Notes: generated by a model not told the origin, from the letters alone. DNA of 64,000 nt from Candidatus Phyllobacterium onerii (GCF_028331445.1 NZ_JAQMHX010000006.1:310001-374000), one strand, 5' to 3'. Positions 18,172-27,748 are shown, counted from the first letter of the stretch. Numbers and translations: made by a program.

Positions 18172-19191
18172 TCACAGCGCGGGCAGCCGTCCGATACCGA
18201 TAAAGCCAACCGACATTTTGCCGTTCTTCACCGTGATAGGCAGTGTCGGCGCGCCGCTCGCGTCTTTCGGAACGAACGCCATCGCTTGAACAACGGTCGA
18301 AATCGTATTGCCTGCCTCAGGGAAAATGCCCTGCATGACCTTGGCGACACCTTCCGGATTGCGCATCGTCACCTTGAAATCACCGCTGATGCGTCCGTCA
18401 TCGGCGACGGAAAACGGACCGGAAATAGCAATCCCGCTACCATCCTCGAAGGACAGTTCGACTTTTCGCAACGTTCCCGTCTGGCCGCGCAGAACCGACA
18501 GGTCACGCTCGGGTTTCGCCAGAAGCGCGAAACCATTGGCAAGCTGGACATCGGCAGCTGCCGTCAACTCCGGCAATGGCCTGTCGAGGACGATATTGTC
18601 GGCGATCTTCAGCTTGTCGAAGGATAGTGCGATATCCATCTGCGGTTGGGCGGTGTTGAACTCAAGTTTCCCGGTCTGCATCACGGCGAGCGGAACAGGG
18701 TTGCTCACATTCCCGCGCTCATTCACCATGACATTGCTGCCTTCAATCGACAGTTGTTTCGGAAGCGGCTTGTCGAGCCGCACGCTCGTCGCGAGATTTT
18801 CCCACTTCACATCGAGGGGTGGAGCGCCGGGCACATCGACTGCGGCAGGGCCTTCGACGCTGCTGACAATTTGCAGCGGGTCATAGACTTGGGCGGCGGA
18901 ACGAAAGCCGCCAGCGGTGATGGATATGTTTTTGGCCTGGTCGACCCAGCCGACTTTCGAGCAGTCGAGACCAACCCGTAAGGGATAGCCACTCGCCCTG
19001 GCGTTTTCGCAGGTGGCGTCGATGCCCTGTTGCTTGAACGCCGCGATGTTCGTTGCGACCCGGCTTTCCAGCTGATTGGCCAGATAGTACCAGCCGCCGG
19101 TGTAGATCACGCCGGCAAGGACAATCAGTGCGCCGATGATGATCGGAAGTCTCGAAGGCTTGCGGCTCTTTTCGGCAGTGCTTGACGGCAT
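18172..19191 (-). CDS. DUF2125 membrane-anchored protein
   Basis: A 339-residue protein of the DUF2125 family. It has one N-terminal transmembrane segment (LPIIIGALIVLAGVIYTGGW) followed by a large periplasmic part, with CENARASGYPLRVGLDC as the recognisable conserved block containing two cysteines. Function is unknown. The open frame extends 53 codons further upstream through repeat element D. I place the start at the ATG at 19191, just outside the repeat and 12 codons before the helix. Confidence 0.82.
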   Translation of the reverse strand: MPSSTAEKSRKPSRLPIIIGALIVLAGVIYTGGWYYLANQLESRVATNIAAFKQQGIDATCENARASGYPLRVGLDCSKVGWVDQAKNISITAGGFRSAAQVYDPLQIVSSVEGPAAVDVPGAPPLDVKWENLATSVRLDKPLPKQLSIEGSNVMVNERGNVSNPVPLAVMQTGKLEFNTAQPQMDIALSFDKLKIADNIVLDRPLPELTAAADVQLANGFALLAKPERDLSVLRGQTGTLRKVELSFEDGSGIAISGPFSVADDGRISGDFKVTMRNPEGVAKVMQGIFPEAGNTISTVVQAMAFVPKDASGAPTLPITVKNGKMSVGFIGIGRLPAL

Positions 19192-19230
19192 GGGGCGGGT
19201 CTCGCTATCGGTCAGGGAGAGACCGTTGAC

Positions 19231-19353
19231 AATCCACCCCGACGGCCATTTGATGCGATTTTCTGCGCTTCCGGTGCTCATGGACCAAATGTCCACTGCG
19301 CTCCGGGTCTCGAAAACCACATCAACTGACTCGCCAGGCTGAATTCTCAAACA
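19231..19353 (+). repeat. Dispersed palindromic element, subtype II, copy D
   Basis: It shares CCGGTGCTC, GCGCTCCG and TCGAAAACCAC with the other copies. Its central stem is instead TGGAC (19281-19285) / GTCCA (19291-19295), and the right end is GGCTGAATTCTCA as in copy E. It lies between the divergent DUF2125 and ChaC-like genes. Confidence 0.85.
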
Positions 19354-19359
19354 GTCTCT

Positions 19360-19385
19360 CAGGCAAATCTATCAGGCAAATCTAT
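19360..19385 (+). repeat. 13-bp tandem duplication before the ChaC-like gene
   Basis: CAGGCAAATCTAT occurs twice head to tail (19360-19372 and 19373-19385). A third partial copy, CAGGA, serves as the ribosome-binding site for the ATG at 19396. Confidence 0.8.
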
Positions 19386-19395
19386 CAGGACGGAT

Positions 19396-19914
19396 ATGGG
19401 CGATTTTTGGGTCTTTGGCTATGGCTCTCTGATGTGGAAGCCAGGCTTTGCACATGTGGAGACCTTGCACGCCCGACTGCACGGCTATCGAAGGGCACTG
19501 TGCGTGCGTTCCTATGTGCATCGCGGAACGCCTGAGCGACCGGGCCTGGTCCTCGGCCTTGATCGCGGCGGATCCTGTCTTGGAATGGCGTTTCGCGTCC
19601 CTGGCGATCTTGAGGACGAGGTTGTCGCCTATTTGCGAGAGCGCGAGCTGGTCACCAACGTCTATCTGGAGAGACGGCTCGGAATAAGGCTCGAAGACGG
19701 GCGCAAGGTCGAGGCGCTGACCTATATCGTTGACCGCAACCATGTTCAGTATGCGGGCAGGCTTTCCGTTAGCGAAGCCGCGACGGCTGTGCGCGGCTCA
19801 GTGGGTCAATCGGGCCGCAACGAAGACTATGTGCACAGTACGCTCGAGCACATGCACAAGATGAAGATCCGCGATCACTGGATGGAGGCGGTCGTCGCGG
19901 CTGTAGACAGATAG
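19396..19914 (+). CDS. Gamma-glutamylcyclotransferase, ChaC-like
   Basis: A 172-residue protein opening with the family signature WVFGYGSLMWKPGF, then CVRSYVHRGTPERPGLVLGL with the expected positions of the substrate-binding loop, and NVYLERRL. ChaC enzymes cleave glutathione to 5-oxoproline and Cys-Gly. The protein is slightly short for bacterial ChaC, but no key segment is missing. It is divergent from DUF2125 across repeat element D. Confidence 0.88.
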   Translation: MGDFWVFGYGSLMWKPGFAHVETLHARLHGYRRALCVRSYVHRGTPERPGLVLGLDRGGSCLGMAFRVPGDLEDEVVAYLRERELVTNVYLERRLGIRLEDGRKVEALTYIVDRNHVQYAGRLSVSEAATAVRGSVGQSGRNEDYVHSTLEHMHKMKIRDHWMEAVVAAVDR

Positions 19915-19935
19915 AGCCAAGACGGCTGGCCGTTT

Positions 19936-20616
19936 TTACAACCCGGTCGCCGTATCGACAAAACGAGCGGCGTCATCGCTGGACCAATCGGCCGGACCAT
20001 TCATCGCGGCAATCTGGCAGCCTTCCTTGTCGACAAGCATCGTCACCGGGAGGCCGAAAGCGAGGTTCTTCCGCTTCAGATCGTTGAATACGCCCATCGA
20101 TGGATCACGATAGAGCTGCAACGACTTGACGCCGATCTCGCTCAAGAACGCCTTCGGTTTCTCGTCGTCGCCCGTATCGATGTTGATGGTCACGACCTCG
20201 AAGTTGTCGCCTCCTTTTTTTGTTTCGAGCGCATCGAGGGCCGGCATTTCCTCGCGGCATGGCACGCACCATGTTGCCCACAGATTGACGAGAAGCGTCT
20301 TGCCCTTGAAATCGCCGAGGCGGGCAGGCTTTCCATCGGGAGCAGTGAAAGTCAAAGCCGACATGGATTGAGGTGAGTCCGCGCCGCGCATGGCCGCAAC
20401 GGCGCCGACGGCGGCGCCGTCTATCTTCTTGGCATCCGCGGTTTTCAAAGCGCATTGATCGGCGGACGGGTTTGTGCCGGCGACAATATTGCCAGAAGGC
20501 CGTTCCATCACGTATACCGCAACCGCACCGGCAAGAATGCCTGCGAGTGCTGCAGACAGGATGATCTTCCTGCTGTTGTCGCGTGGCGTTTTCTGCGTTT
20601 CGTTGCCGTCCGTCAT
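19936..20616 (-). CDS. tlpA: Thiol:disulfide interchange protein TlpA
   Basis: A 226-residue membrane-anchored thioredoxin-fold protein. After the N-terminal helix ([20 protein letters not shown]) there is a redlike/AhpC-TSA domain with the active site [10 protein letters not shown]. TlpA reduces periplasmic partners in cytochrome oxidase maturation. The ATG at 20616 is preferred over an upstream GTG (20637). It is divergent from argH with only 35 bases between starts, the same arrangement as in related genomes. Confidence 0.93.
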   Translation of the reverse strand: MTDGNETQKTPRDNSRKIILSAALAGILAGAVAVYVMERPSGNIVAGTNPSADQCALKTADAKKIDGAAVGAVAAMRGADSPQSMSALTFTAPDGKPARLGDFKGKTLLVNLWATWCVPCREEMPALDALETKKGGDNFEVVTINIDTGDDEKPKAFLSEIGVKSLQLYRDPSMGVFNDLKRKNLAFGLPVTMLVDKEGCQIAAMNGPADWSSDDAARFVDTATGL

Positions 20617-20651
20617 TTTACTCTTTTCGCTTCTCACCCAAGGCGCTACCC

Positions 20652-22052
20652 ATGTCCGACAAGAAGAACAGCAATGAAATGTGGGGAGGCCGTTTTGCCT
20701 CGGGTCCCGCCGCGATCATGGAAGAAATCAACGCTTCCATCGGCTTCGACCAGAAACTCTACGCCCAGGACATTCAAGGTTCGCTTGCCCATGCTGCCAT
20801 GCTTGCGAAAACCGGCATAATAGCGGCGGACGATCACGACAAGATCGCAAAGGGCCTGAACACGATATTGTCAGAGATAGAAACGGGAAAATTCACGTTT
20901 TCGCGCAAGCTCGAAGACATCCACATGAATATCGAGTCGAGACTGGCTGAATTGATCGGCGCACCAGCGGGGCGGTTGCATACGGCGCGCTCGCGCAATG
21001 ATCAGGTCGCTGTCGATTTCCGCCTGTGGGTGAAGGTGGAGTTCGAGAGAACGGCGGTTGCGCTGAAGAAGCTGATCGAAGCGTTTCTGAAGCGTGCCGA
21101 GGAGCATGCAGCGACGTTGATGCCAGGCTTTACGCATCTGCAGACGGCGCAGCCCGTCACCTTCGGTCACCACTGCATGGCCTATGTCGAGATGTTCGGC
21201 CGCGATTTGAGCCGGGTCCGGGATGCCACCCTCCGCATGAACGAGTCGCCGCTGGGTGCTGCGGCGCTGGCCGGGACTGGTTTTCCGATCGACCGGCATA
21301 TGACAGCCAAGGCGCTCGGCTTCCGTGAGCCGACCCGCAACTCCCTCGACAGTGTTTCGGATCGCGATTATGCGCTGGAGTTCCTCTCGACCGCCGCGAT
21401 CACCGCGACGCACCTGTCGCGGCTGGCCGAAGAGATCGTCATCTGGTCGACGCCGCAGTTCGGGTTCGTGCGCCTGTCCGACAGTTTCTCCACCGGCTCA
21501 TCGATCATGCCGCAGAAGAAGAACCCCGACGCTGCCGAACTTGTGCGCGCCAAGACAGGGCGTATCACAGGCTCGCTGGTCGGTCTCCTGACGGTGATGA
21601 AAGGCCTGCCGCTGACCTATTCCAAGGATATGCAGGAAGACAAGGAAGCTGTCTTCGATGCAGCCGAGACGCTGGAATTATGCATTGCCGCGATGACCGG
21701 CATGGTTGGCGACATGACCATCAACACCGCCGCAATGAAAAAAGCGGCCGGTTCCGGTTATTCCACTGCGACCGATCTTGCCGATTGGCTCGTGCGCGAA
21801 CTCGGCCTGCCTTTCCGCGAGGCCCATCACGTCACCGGACGCGCAGTCGCACTGGCGGAACAGAAGAAAGCCGAGCTCGGCAAGCTGTCGCTGGAGGATC
21901 TGCAGGCGATACACCCCGGCATCACCGATGCGGTGTTCGGTTATCTGACCGTCGACAAATCGGTGCGCAGCCGCAAATCCTATGGCGGTACGGCACCGGG
22001 TGAGGTACGCCGCCAGATCAAATTCTGGCAAAAGCGTATCGCAAAGCTCTAA
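20652..22052 (+). CDS. argH: Argininosuccinate lyase
   Basis: Cleaves argininosuccinate to arginine and fumarate. The 466-residue product has the fumarase-superfamily signature [12 protein letters not shown], the N-terminal [10 protein letters not shown], and the HTARSRNDQ region. The frame is open further upstream, but ATG 20652 has AAGGCG eight bases before it and matches the usual N-terminus. It begins an argH-lptM-lysA run. Confidence 0.97.
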   Translation: MSDKKNSNEMWGGRFASGPAAIMEEINASIGFDQKLYAQDIQGSLAHAAMLAKTGIIAADDHDKIAKGLNTILSEIETGKFTFSRKLEDIHMNIESRLAELIGAPAGRLHTARSRNDQVAVDFRLWVKVEFERTAVALKKLIEAFLKRAEEHAATLMPGFTHLQTAQPVTFGHHCMAYVEMFGRDLSRVRDATLRMNESPLGAAALAGTGFPIDRHMTAKALGFREPTRNSLDSVSDRDYALEFLSTAAITATHLSRLAEEIVIWSTPQFGFVRLSDSFSTGSSIMPQKKNPDAAELVRAKTGRITGSLVGLLTVMKGLPLTYSKDMQEDKEAVFDAAETLELCIAAMTGMVGDMTINTAAMKKAAGSGYSTATDLADWLVRELGLPFREAHHVTGRAVALAEQKKAELGKLSLEDLQAIHPGITDAVFGYLTVDKSVRSRKSYGGTAPGEVRRQIKFWQKRIAKL

Positions 22053-22131
22053 AACAATATTGGCTGGTGATGGGGGTGCAAAGCGCGCCCTCATACGCTA
22101 GACAGAGTAAACGCCATTCGGGATCAAACTT

Positions 22132-22317
22132 ATGACGAGCCGTTCTTTTTTGACGACAATACTGATGTCGATTGCAATTTTAAGCGCTGTTTCGGCTTGC
22201 GGCCGAAAGGGCGATCCTGAACTGCCGCCGGCTTCCGTAACGACGATGCCCGGCGAGCCGAAGACGGAAAAACCGCCGGTTCAGGACAAGCGTTTCATCC
22301 TCGACCCGTTGATCTAG
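22132..22317 (+). CDS. lptM: Small lipoprotein, LptM-like
   Basis: A 61-residue lipoprotein: a hydrophobic signal (FLTTILMSIAILSAVSA) and lipobox ending at Cys, followed directly by GRKGDPELPP. This matches the LptM (YifL) pattern, in which the short mature part assists LPS transport protein LptD maturation. Its place between argH and lysA is conserved widely. The symbol rests on pattern and position. Confidence 0.85.
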   Translation: MTSRSFLTTILMSIAILSAVSACGRKGDPELPPASVTTMPGEPKTEKPPVQDKRFILDPLI

Positions 22318-22326
22318 GCGTTTTGC

Positions 22327-23592
22327 GTGAATCATTTCGACTATAAAGACGGCGTTCTCCATGCCGAGGGCGTCAGCATTCCCGATATCGCCAAGGCGGT
22401 CGGAACGCCTTTCTATTGCTATTCCACCGCGACAATCGAGCGGCATTTCAAGGTCTTCTCGGCGGCATTCGCCGATATGGATACGCTCGTCGCCTACGCG
22501 CTCAAGGCCAATTCCAATCAGGCCGTCCTGAAGACGCTGGCTCGCCTCGGTTCAGGCGCCGACGTGGTCTCCGAGGGCGAGATGCGCCGCGCTCTCGCTG
22601 CAGGCATCCCGGCCAACAAGATCGTTTTTTCCGGCGTCGGCAAGAAGCCTAGCGAAATGGATTATGCGCTGGCTGCCGGAATCCATTGTTTCAACGTCGA
22701 ATCCGAACCGGAGCTGGAAATACTCTCCGGGCGCGCGGTTGCTGCCGGCAAGATTGCGCCGGTGTCGCTGCGCATAAACCCGGATGTGGACGCCAAGACG
22801 CACAAGAAGATTTCCACGGGCAAATCCGAAAACAAGTTCGGCATTCCGCTTGCAAAGGCCAGCACGATCTATGCGCATGCCGCCAAGCTGCCCGGCCTCA
22901 GGGTCACCGGCATCGACATGCATATCGGCAGCCAGATCACCGATCTCGAGCCGTTCGACAATGCCTTCAGGCTACTGGCGCAGCTGGTGGCGCAGCTCCA
23001 GGCAGACGGTCACGATATCAAGCATGTCGATCTCGGCGGGGGCTTGGGCATTCCCTATCATTTCGACAACAATCCACCACCGCTGCCCGATGCCTATGCG
23101 CAAATCGTGCAAAAACATATCAAGCCTCTGGGCCTGAAGACCATTTTCGAGCCGGGCCGTCTCATCGTCGGCAATGCCGGTATTTTGGTCAGCGAGGTGA
23201 TTTATCTCAAGGAAGGCGATGCGCGGAATTTCATCATCGTCGATGCGGCCATGAACGATCTTATCCGTCCGACGCTTTACGACGCCTTTCATATCATCCG
23301 TCCGGTCAAGGAACCTGCGGCCAACGATCCGCGTATTCGCGGCGATGTCGTCGGTCCCGTTTGCGAAACCGGCGATTATCTTGGCCTCGATCGTGATCTG
23401 CCGCGTCCCGCTCCGGGCGATCTCATCGCCATTGGAACGGCAGGCGCTTACGGCGCCGTACAGGCCGGCACCTACAACACGCGTCTGCTGGTTCCAGAGG
23501 TTCTGGTCAACGGCGACCGGTTCCATGTGGTGCGGCCCAGGACGAGCTATGACGAGCTAATCGGCTTGGATTCGGTGCCAGACTGGCTATAG
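22327..23592 (+). CDS. lysA: Diaminopimelate decarboxylase
   Basis: PLP enzyme converting meso-diaminopimelate to lysine. The 421-residue product shows the PLP lysine in YALKANSNQAVL, GSGADVVSEGE, HIGSQITDLEPF, the glycine-rich DLGGGLGIPY, EPGRLIVGNAG, and the active-site VGPVCETGDYL. The start is GTG at 22327, nine bases after the lptM stop. A C/G-rich inverted repeat follows the stop. Confidence 0.97.
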   Translation: MNHFDYKDGVLHAEGVSIPDIAKAVGTPFYCYSTATIERHFKVFSAAFADMDTLVAYALKANSNQAVLKTLARLGSGADVVSEGEMRRALAAGIPANKIVFSGVGKKPSEMDYALAAGIHCFNVESEPELEILSGRAVAAGKIAPVSLRINPDVDAKTHKKISTGKSENKFGIPLAKASTIYAHAAKLPGLRVTGIDMHIGSQITDLEPFDNAFRLLAQLVAQLQADGHDIKHVDLGGGLGIPYHFDNNPPPLPDAYAQIVQKHIKPLGLKTIFEPGRLIVGNAGILVSEVIYLKEGDARNFIIVDAAMNDLIRPTLYDAFHIIRPVKEPAANDPRIRGDVVGPVCETGDYLGLDRDLPRPAPGDLIAIGTAGAYGAVQAGTYNTRLLVPEVLVNGDRFHVVRPRTSYDELIGLDSVPDWL

Positions 23593-23605
23593 CAGTCCTA
23601 AGAAA

Positions 23606-23762
23606 GACCCCTCCCTGCTGCTACGCAGCCTCCCTCCCCACAAGGGGGAGGGTAGGACCGTCGCACCCTTGATGTACGTACATGCAAATCTCCGGGATGT
23701 ATGAGCTAGCGCCTGACCCTCCCCCTTGTGGGGAGGGACGGAGCGAAGCGACGGGGAGGGGC
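23606..23762. repeat. C/G-rich inverted repeat, copy 1
   Basis: Two arms of about 48 bp in opposite orientation (23606-23655 and 23716-23762) are separated by about 60 bases. Each arm runs from CCCCTCCC to a CCCTCCCC...GGGGGAGGG block, and the ACAAGGGGGAGGG ends face inward. The arms also contain small hairpins. It could act as a bidirectional terminator for lysA. The same element recurs at 26484-26600. Confidence 0.85.
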
Positions 23763-23881
23763 ATCTTGCTCCTCTACACAAAACTATGATCGCATTTTTA
23801 CCCCAAGGCCTCGCCTTTGCCACGATGAATGGTATTGTTCTATGATGCCAGCACCGTCGATGCCGGCAAGATGGAGTGTGT

Positions 23882-26452
23882 ATGACCGATCAACACCCCG
23901 ACAAACGGGACGCTGAAAGGTTCACGTTCGATATTTTCAAAAGTATCGATCGCCTCCGTTTGTCTACATGGTTGACTGTTGTGTTCGAACGCCTGTGGCC
24001 GCTGGTACTGCCGCTGCTGCTTTCGGTTGCCGTTTTCCTGTGCCTGTCCTGGTTCGGTATTTTCCGGATAGTTCCGGATCCGTTGCGACTGGCACTGCTC
24101 GGGCTTTTTGTTCTCTCTCTGCCTCTCTGCCTCTATCTCCTGCTGAGATTCCGCCTCCCCAATCACTCGGAAATCAGCCAGCGGCTGGAAAGCGTCAACA
24201 CGCTCGATCACCAGCCGATCACCATCCAGTCGGAAGAGCTCGTCAACAAGAGCATCGATCCGTTTGCTCAGGCGCTGTGGGACGAACATCGCAAGCGCAT
24301 GGCCGAGCGCATCCAGCATTTGAAGAGCGGCCTGCCGCAAACCCGTATTCCGGAACGCGATCCCTGGGCGTTACGCGGCATTGTCGGCCTACTTCTCGTC
24401 GTCGCCTTTGCCTTTTCCGGTGGGCCGCTCGGCGGCCGCATCAACGATGCATTCCGCAGTCATAGCAAGAGCGAAGCCATTCCCCCCCGTATCGACGCCT
24501 GGGTAACGCCTCCACGCTATACCGGACGTGCGCCGCTCTTCCTGACAGCGGCAGCCAATACGGAAGAAAAACAGTTCACCATTCCGCAGGACAGCACGCT
24601 TATCGTTCGCATCATCGGCGGCAGCGGATCGGAGAAGGTTACCCAGACGTCGATGGACGGCGAGGCAACAGACATTGCGGCGAAAGACCAAGGCAAGCCC
24701 GAAGACAATCCAGCGACCGCCAAAGCCCGGCCGCGTAATTTCGAACTACCGATCGGTGCCAACAGCACGGTTAGCCTGTCAGATGATGGTAACCCGCTTG
24801 CCGAATGGGCGTTTTCAATAACGCCCGACCAGCCGCCGTCCATCCGTTTCACCAAGGATCCTTCCAGTGCCGCGAATGGCACGATGGAGGTTTCCTACGA
24901 AATCAAGGATGATTACGGCGCATCGAGCGCGGTAGCGCAAATCGAGCAGGCATTGCCTGCCGACAAGGATGCGCGACCGCTCTTCAAGGCGCCCGACCTG
25001 CCTCTGGCTCTGCCGCGGCGCGGCGATCAGCCCAAGGAAACCACGACCACCAAGGATCTCACCGAGCATCCATGGGCTGGTTCCGAAATTCGGATGACCC
25101 TGGTCGCAACCGACGATGCGAAACAGGAAGCCAGAAGCGAGACCAAGACGTTCGTCATGCCCGAACGCCCCTTCGCCAACCCGCTGGCCAAGGCTGTCGT
25201 GGAACAGCGTCGCATGCTGGCGCTCAACGCCAATGCCAAGCCGCAAGTGCTCGATATGCTGGATGCAATCACCATCTGGCCGGAAGAGACCATCAAAAAC
25301 GCATCTCATTACCTCGCTTTGCGCAGCGTACGCTCGCGGCTCAATCTGGCGCGCAGCGACGACCAGTTGCGCGACGTCGTCGCCTATATGTGGCAAGTCG
25401 CGCGCGGCATCGAAGACGGCGCCCTTTCGGACGCCGAGCGACGCCTGCGTCAGGCACAGGAGGCCTTGAAGCAAGCGATCGAACAGGGTGCAAGCCAGGA
25501 AGAAATCGAAAAGCGCATGAAAGAATTGCGCAGCGCCATGAACGAATATCTGCGTGAATTTGCCCAGAAAGCCCAGAAAAACCCGAATATGGCTCAAATG
25601 CCTAATCCTAACGCGATGGAACTGCGGCAGGAGGATATAAACCGCATGCTCGACCGCATCGAGGATCTGGCCAAGCAGGGATCGAAGGATCAGGCGCAGC
25701 AACTGCTTTCCGAACTCGAAAACATGATGAACAATCTGCAGATGGGCCAGCAGCAGCAAAACCAGCAGGGCCAGCAAGGCCAGATGCGACAGCAGATGGA
25801 TAAGCTGGGCGAATTGATGCGGCGCCAGCAGGAGATGATGAACCAGACCAACCGGCTTGAGCAGCAGCGTCAGAATGGCATGCAGCAGGACCAGGGCCAG
25901 AGCCAGCAGGGTCAAAATGGCCAGGAAGGGCAGCAAGGCCAGATGTCCGAAGAGGATATCGCCAAGGCGCTGCGCGGCCTGCAGGAAGGCCAGGGCAAGC
26001 TGCAGTCTGATCTCGAGCAAATGATGAAGGATTTGAAGGGGCTCGGCATCAATCCCGGTGAAGGGTTCGGCGATGCCAACAAGTCCATGGGCCAGGCAGG
26101 AAAGGCGCTGGGCGATGCGGATGGCGGCCAGGCGGTTGACCGGCAGAGCAATGCGCTCGATGCCTTGCGCCGCGGCGGGCAGGACATGATGAAACAGATG
26201 CAACAGGCCATGGGTCAGGAAGGCCAGACCGGCGGGCCCAATGGACAGCAGCAACAAAATGGCAGGCTCGATCCCTTGGGACGGCAACGGTCCAGGGGAG
26301 ATTTCTTCGACGACTCCAAGAATATCGTCCCCAAAGACCTGGATATTCAGCGGGCACGCGAAATCCTGGACGAAATCCGCAAGCGCCTCGGCAATGCGCT
26401 GAGCCCTCAGATGGAAAAAGACTATCTGGAGAGATTGCTGAAGTTTGATTGA
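23882..26452 (+). CDS. DUF4175 (TIGR02302-type) membrane protein
   Basis: An 856-residue protein conserved in Hyphomicrobiales as TIGR02302. Two hydrophobic helices occur near residues 40-95 (LWPLVLPLLLSVAVFLCLSW and LRLALLGLFVLSLPL) and a third near residue 165 (GIVGLLLVVAFAF). A large periplasmic-type region follows, then a Gln/Met-rich low-complexity segment (about residues 620-690) and a basic C-terminus. Function is unknown. ATG 23882 follows GATGGAG at good spacing. The gene is bracketed by two copies of the same inverted-repeat family. Confidence 0.85.
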   Translation: MTDQHPDKRDAERFTFDIFKSIDRLRLSTWLTVVFERLWPLVLPLLLSVAVFLCLSWFGIFRIVPDPLRLALLGLFVLSLPLCLYLLLRFRLPNHSEISQRLESVNTLDHQPITIQSEELVNKSIDPFAQALWDEHRKRMAERIQHLKSGLPQTRIPERDPWALRGIVGLLLVVAFAFSGGPLGGRINDAFRSHSKSEAIPPRIDAWVTPPRYTGRAPLFLTAAANTEEKQFTIPQDSTLIVRIIGGSGSEKVTQTSMDGEATDIAAKDQGKPEDNPATAKARPRNFELPIGANSTVSLSDDGNPLAEWAFSITPDQPPSIRFTKDPSSAANGTMEVSYEIKDDYGASSAVAQIEQALPADKDARPLFKAPDLPLALPRRGDQPKETTTTKDLTEHPWAGSEIRMTLVATDDAKQEARSETKTFVMPERPFANPLAKAVVEQRRMLALNANAKPQVLDMLDAITIWPEETIKNASHYLALRSVRSRLNLARSDDQLRDVVAYMWQVARGIEDGALSDAERRLRQAQEALKQAIEQGASQEEIEKRMKELRSAMNEYLREFAQKAQKNPNMAQMPNPNAMELRQEDINRMLDRIEDLAKQGSKDQAQQLLSELENMMNNLQMGQQQQNQQGQQGQMRQQMDKLGELMRRQQEMMNQTNRLEQQRQNGMQQDQGQSQQGQNGQEGQQGQMSEEDIAKALRGLQEGQGKLQSDLEQMMKDLKGLGINPGEGFGDANKSMGQAGKALGDADGGQAVDRQSNALDALRRGGQDMMKQMQQAMGQEGQTGGPNGQQQQNGRLDPLGRQRSRGDFFDDSKNIVPKDLDIQRAREILDEIRKRLGNALSPQMEKDYLERLLKFD

Positions 26453-26483
26453 ATTTAGCGCAGTTGCATAAGGTTTGGCGCCA

Positions 26484-26600
26484 TACCCTCCCCCTTGTGG
26501 GGAGGGAAGCTGCGAAGCAGCAGGGAGGGGCTTTTTTTATAGCAGCAAGCAAGACCCCTCCCCGAACCTGCGGTTCGTCCCTCCCCACAAGGGGGAGGGT
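26484..26600. repeat. C/G-rich inverted repeat, copy 2
   Basis: The same two arms as at 23606-23762 but in the opposite arrangement: 26484-26530 and 26553-26600, with the CCCCCTTGTGGGG blocks facing outward and about 22 bases between. Internal hairpins GCTGC-GAA-GCAGC and GAAC-CTGCG-GTTC are visible. It lies between the convergent DUF4175 and hpt genes and may terminate both. Confidence 0.85.
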
Positions 26601-26612
26601 AGGGACGTCGAG

Positions 26613-27149
26613 CTAATCCGCGACCACACCCACATAGGGCAGTTGCCGGAACGAATGGCCAACGTCCATGCCGTATCCCACAACGAAATAATCCGGGCAT
26701 TCGAAACCTTTGAAATCGGCTTCGATATCGGTCTTGCGCTTGACGCTCTTGTCGAGCAGCACCGCGATGGAAACGCTGCGCGCGCCGCGTTCCAGCATGA
26801 GTTCCCGGGTGAATTTCAGCGTTTTTCCGGATTCGAGAATATCGTCGATCAAAAGCACGTCGCGGCCATGCACATCGCTGTCGATATCGCGAAGCAAGCG
26901 CACTTCGGTGCTTTCCGTGCCCTTGCCATAGCTCGATACCGTTATGAACTCCACGTCCGGTTCCGCTCCCGCATCGTGCATGGCGCGGATGAGGTCTGCG
27001 GCGAAGATGAAAGATCCCTTGAGGATCGAGATCACCAGCAAGTTTTCGAAATTGCGGGCGACGATCGCCTTGGCAAGTTCGAGGTTCCGCTCCGCGATCG
27101 TCTCGGCGCTGAAAAGGACCTCGATAGTTTTTCCACCGACCTTTGGCAT
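26613..27149 (-). CDS. hpt: Hypoxanthine phosphoribosyltransferase
   Basis: Purine salvage enzyme forming IMP/GMP from hypoxanthine or guanine and PRPP. The 178-residue product carries the PRPP-binding motif VLLIDDILESGKT, the upstream ILKGSFIFAADLIRA loop, and C-terminal PDYFVVGYGMD. Length is normal. It converges on the DUF4175 gene. Confidence 0.95.
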   Translation of the reverse strand: MPKVGGKTIEVLFSAETIAERNLELAKAIVARNFENLLVISILKGSFIFAADLIRAMHDAGAEPDVEFITVSSYGKGTESTEVRLLRDIDSDVHGRDVLLIDDILESGKTLKFTRELMLERGARSVSIAVLLDKSVKRKTDIEADFKGFECPDYFVVGYGMDVGHSFRQLPYVGVVAD

Positions 27150-27207
27150 GCAGTTTTTTTCCGGTTAACGATATGCAACTGCTATAGCCCGATCGCCGCC
27201 TGGAAAT

Positions 27208-27594
27208 CTAGCGCGCCTGTTCGTTCTTGTGCCCGACTGAACCCGTGGTCAGCATCGGATCGTCGGCGGGCGATGTTCCGGACAATAAGGTATGGCCGCC
27301 GGTTATCCAGAAGACCGAGACGGCAACCAACGCGACGACAAGCCAATAGCCGAAGCCCGGCCCCTTCAGTTCCGCGCTTTCGCGCGCATGCAATATCGTC
27401 ATCGCTTCATCGCTGGGCAACAGGCGTTGCCATGTCTCAGCCCCAGCCCCGGCCTCCTTGGTCATAGGGCGGCGGGCCAGTGTCTCGAAACCAACATCCT
27501 CCGCACCACCTTTGTCGATGGAAGGGACAGCATTCAAACTCAGATTATCTTTAGGTTCCATTGTATCGATCTTTGCAAAATACGGTTTTGGCAT
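27208..27594 (-). CDS. Hypothetical single-pass membrane protein
   Basis: 128 residues; I do not recognise a family. The N-terminal 85 residues are polar. One hydrophobic helix lies near residues 83-98 (YWLVVALVAVSVFWIT), and the tail is short (GGHTLLSGTSPADD...). The ATG at 27594 has GAGGG six bases upstream. An internal ATG at 27561 has none. It is divergent from ftsE and upstream of hpt in the same direction. Confidence 0.65.
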   Translation of the reverse strand: MPKPYFAKIDTMEPKDNLSLNAVPSIDKGGAEDVGFETLARRPMTKEAGAGAETWQRLLPSDEAMTILHARESAELKGPGFGYWLVVALVAVSVFWITGGHTLLSGTSPADDPMLTTGSVGHKNEQAR

Positions 27595-27748
27595 CGTCTG
27601 CCCTCATGCAGACAATTTTTTCCGAATCATGGGGCAGCCTATCCCACAAAAATTAATGTTTTGGCCGATGCCTGGCTGCGTTTGATGGGTGGCCAAATCC
27701 GTCCGCACAAAATAGAACACGCATGGACACGAGATTGGAAATGTACGC

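Noticed and set aside
23606-23762. Remnant insertion sequence or CRISPR-like repeats
   Set aside because: Two arms in inverted orientation with no transposase, no target duplication and no regular spacers; better described as an intergenic palindrome.
24815-26287. 490-codon open frame on the minus strand, opposite the DUF4175 gene, rich in Leu, His and Ala
   Set aside because: It is the shadow of the Gln/Met-rich coding sequence; it has no plausible ribosome-binding site or domain, and the plus-strand protein is clearly real.
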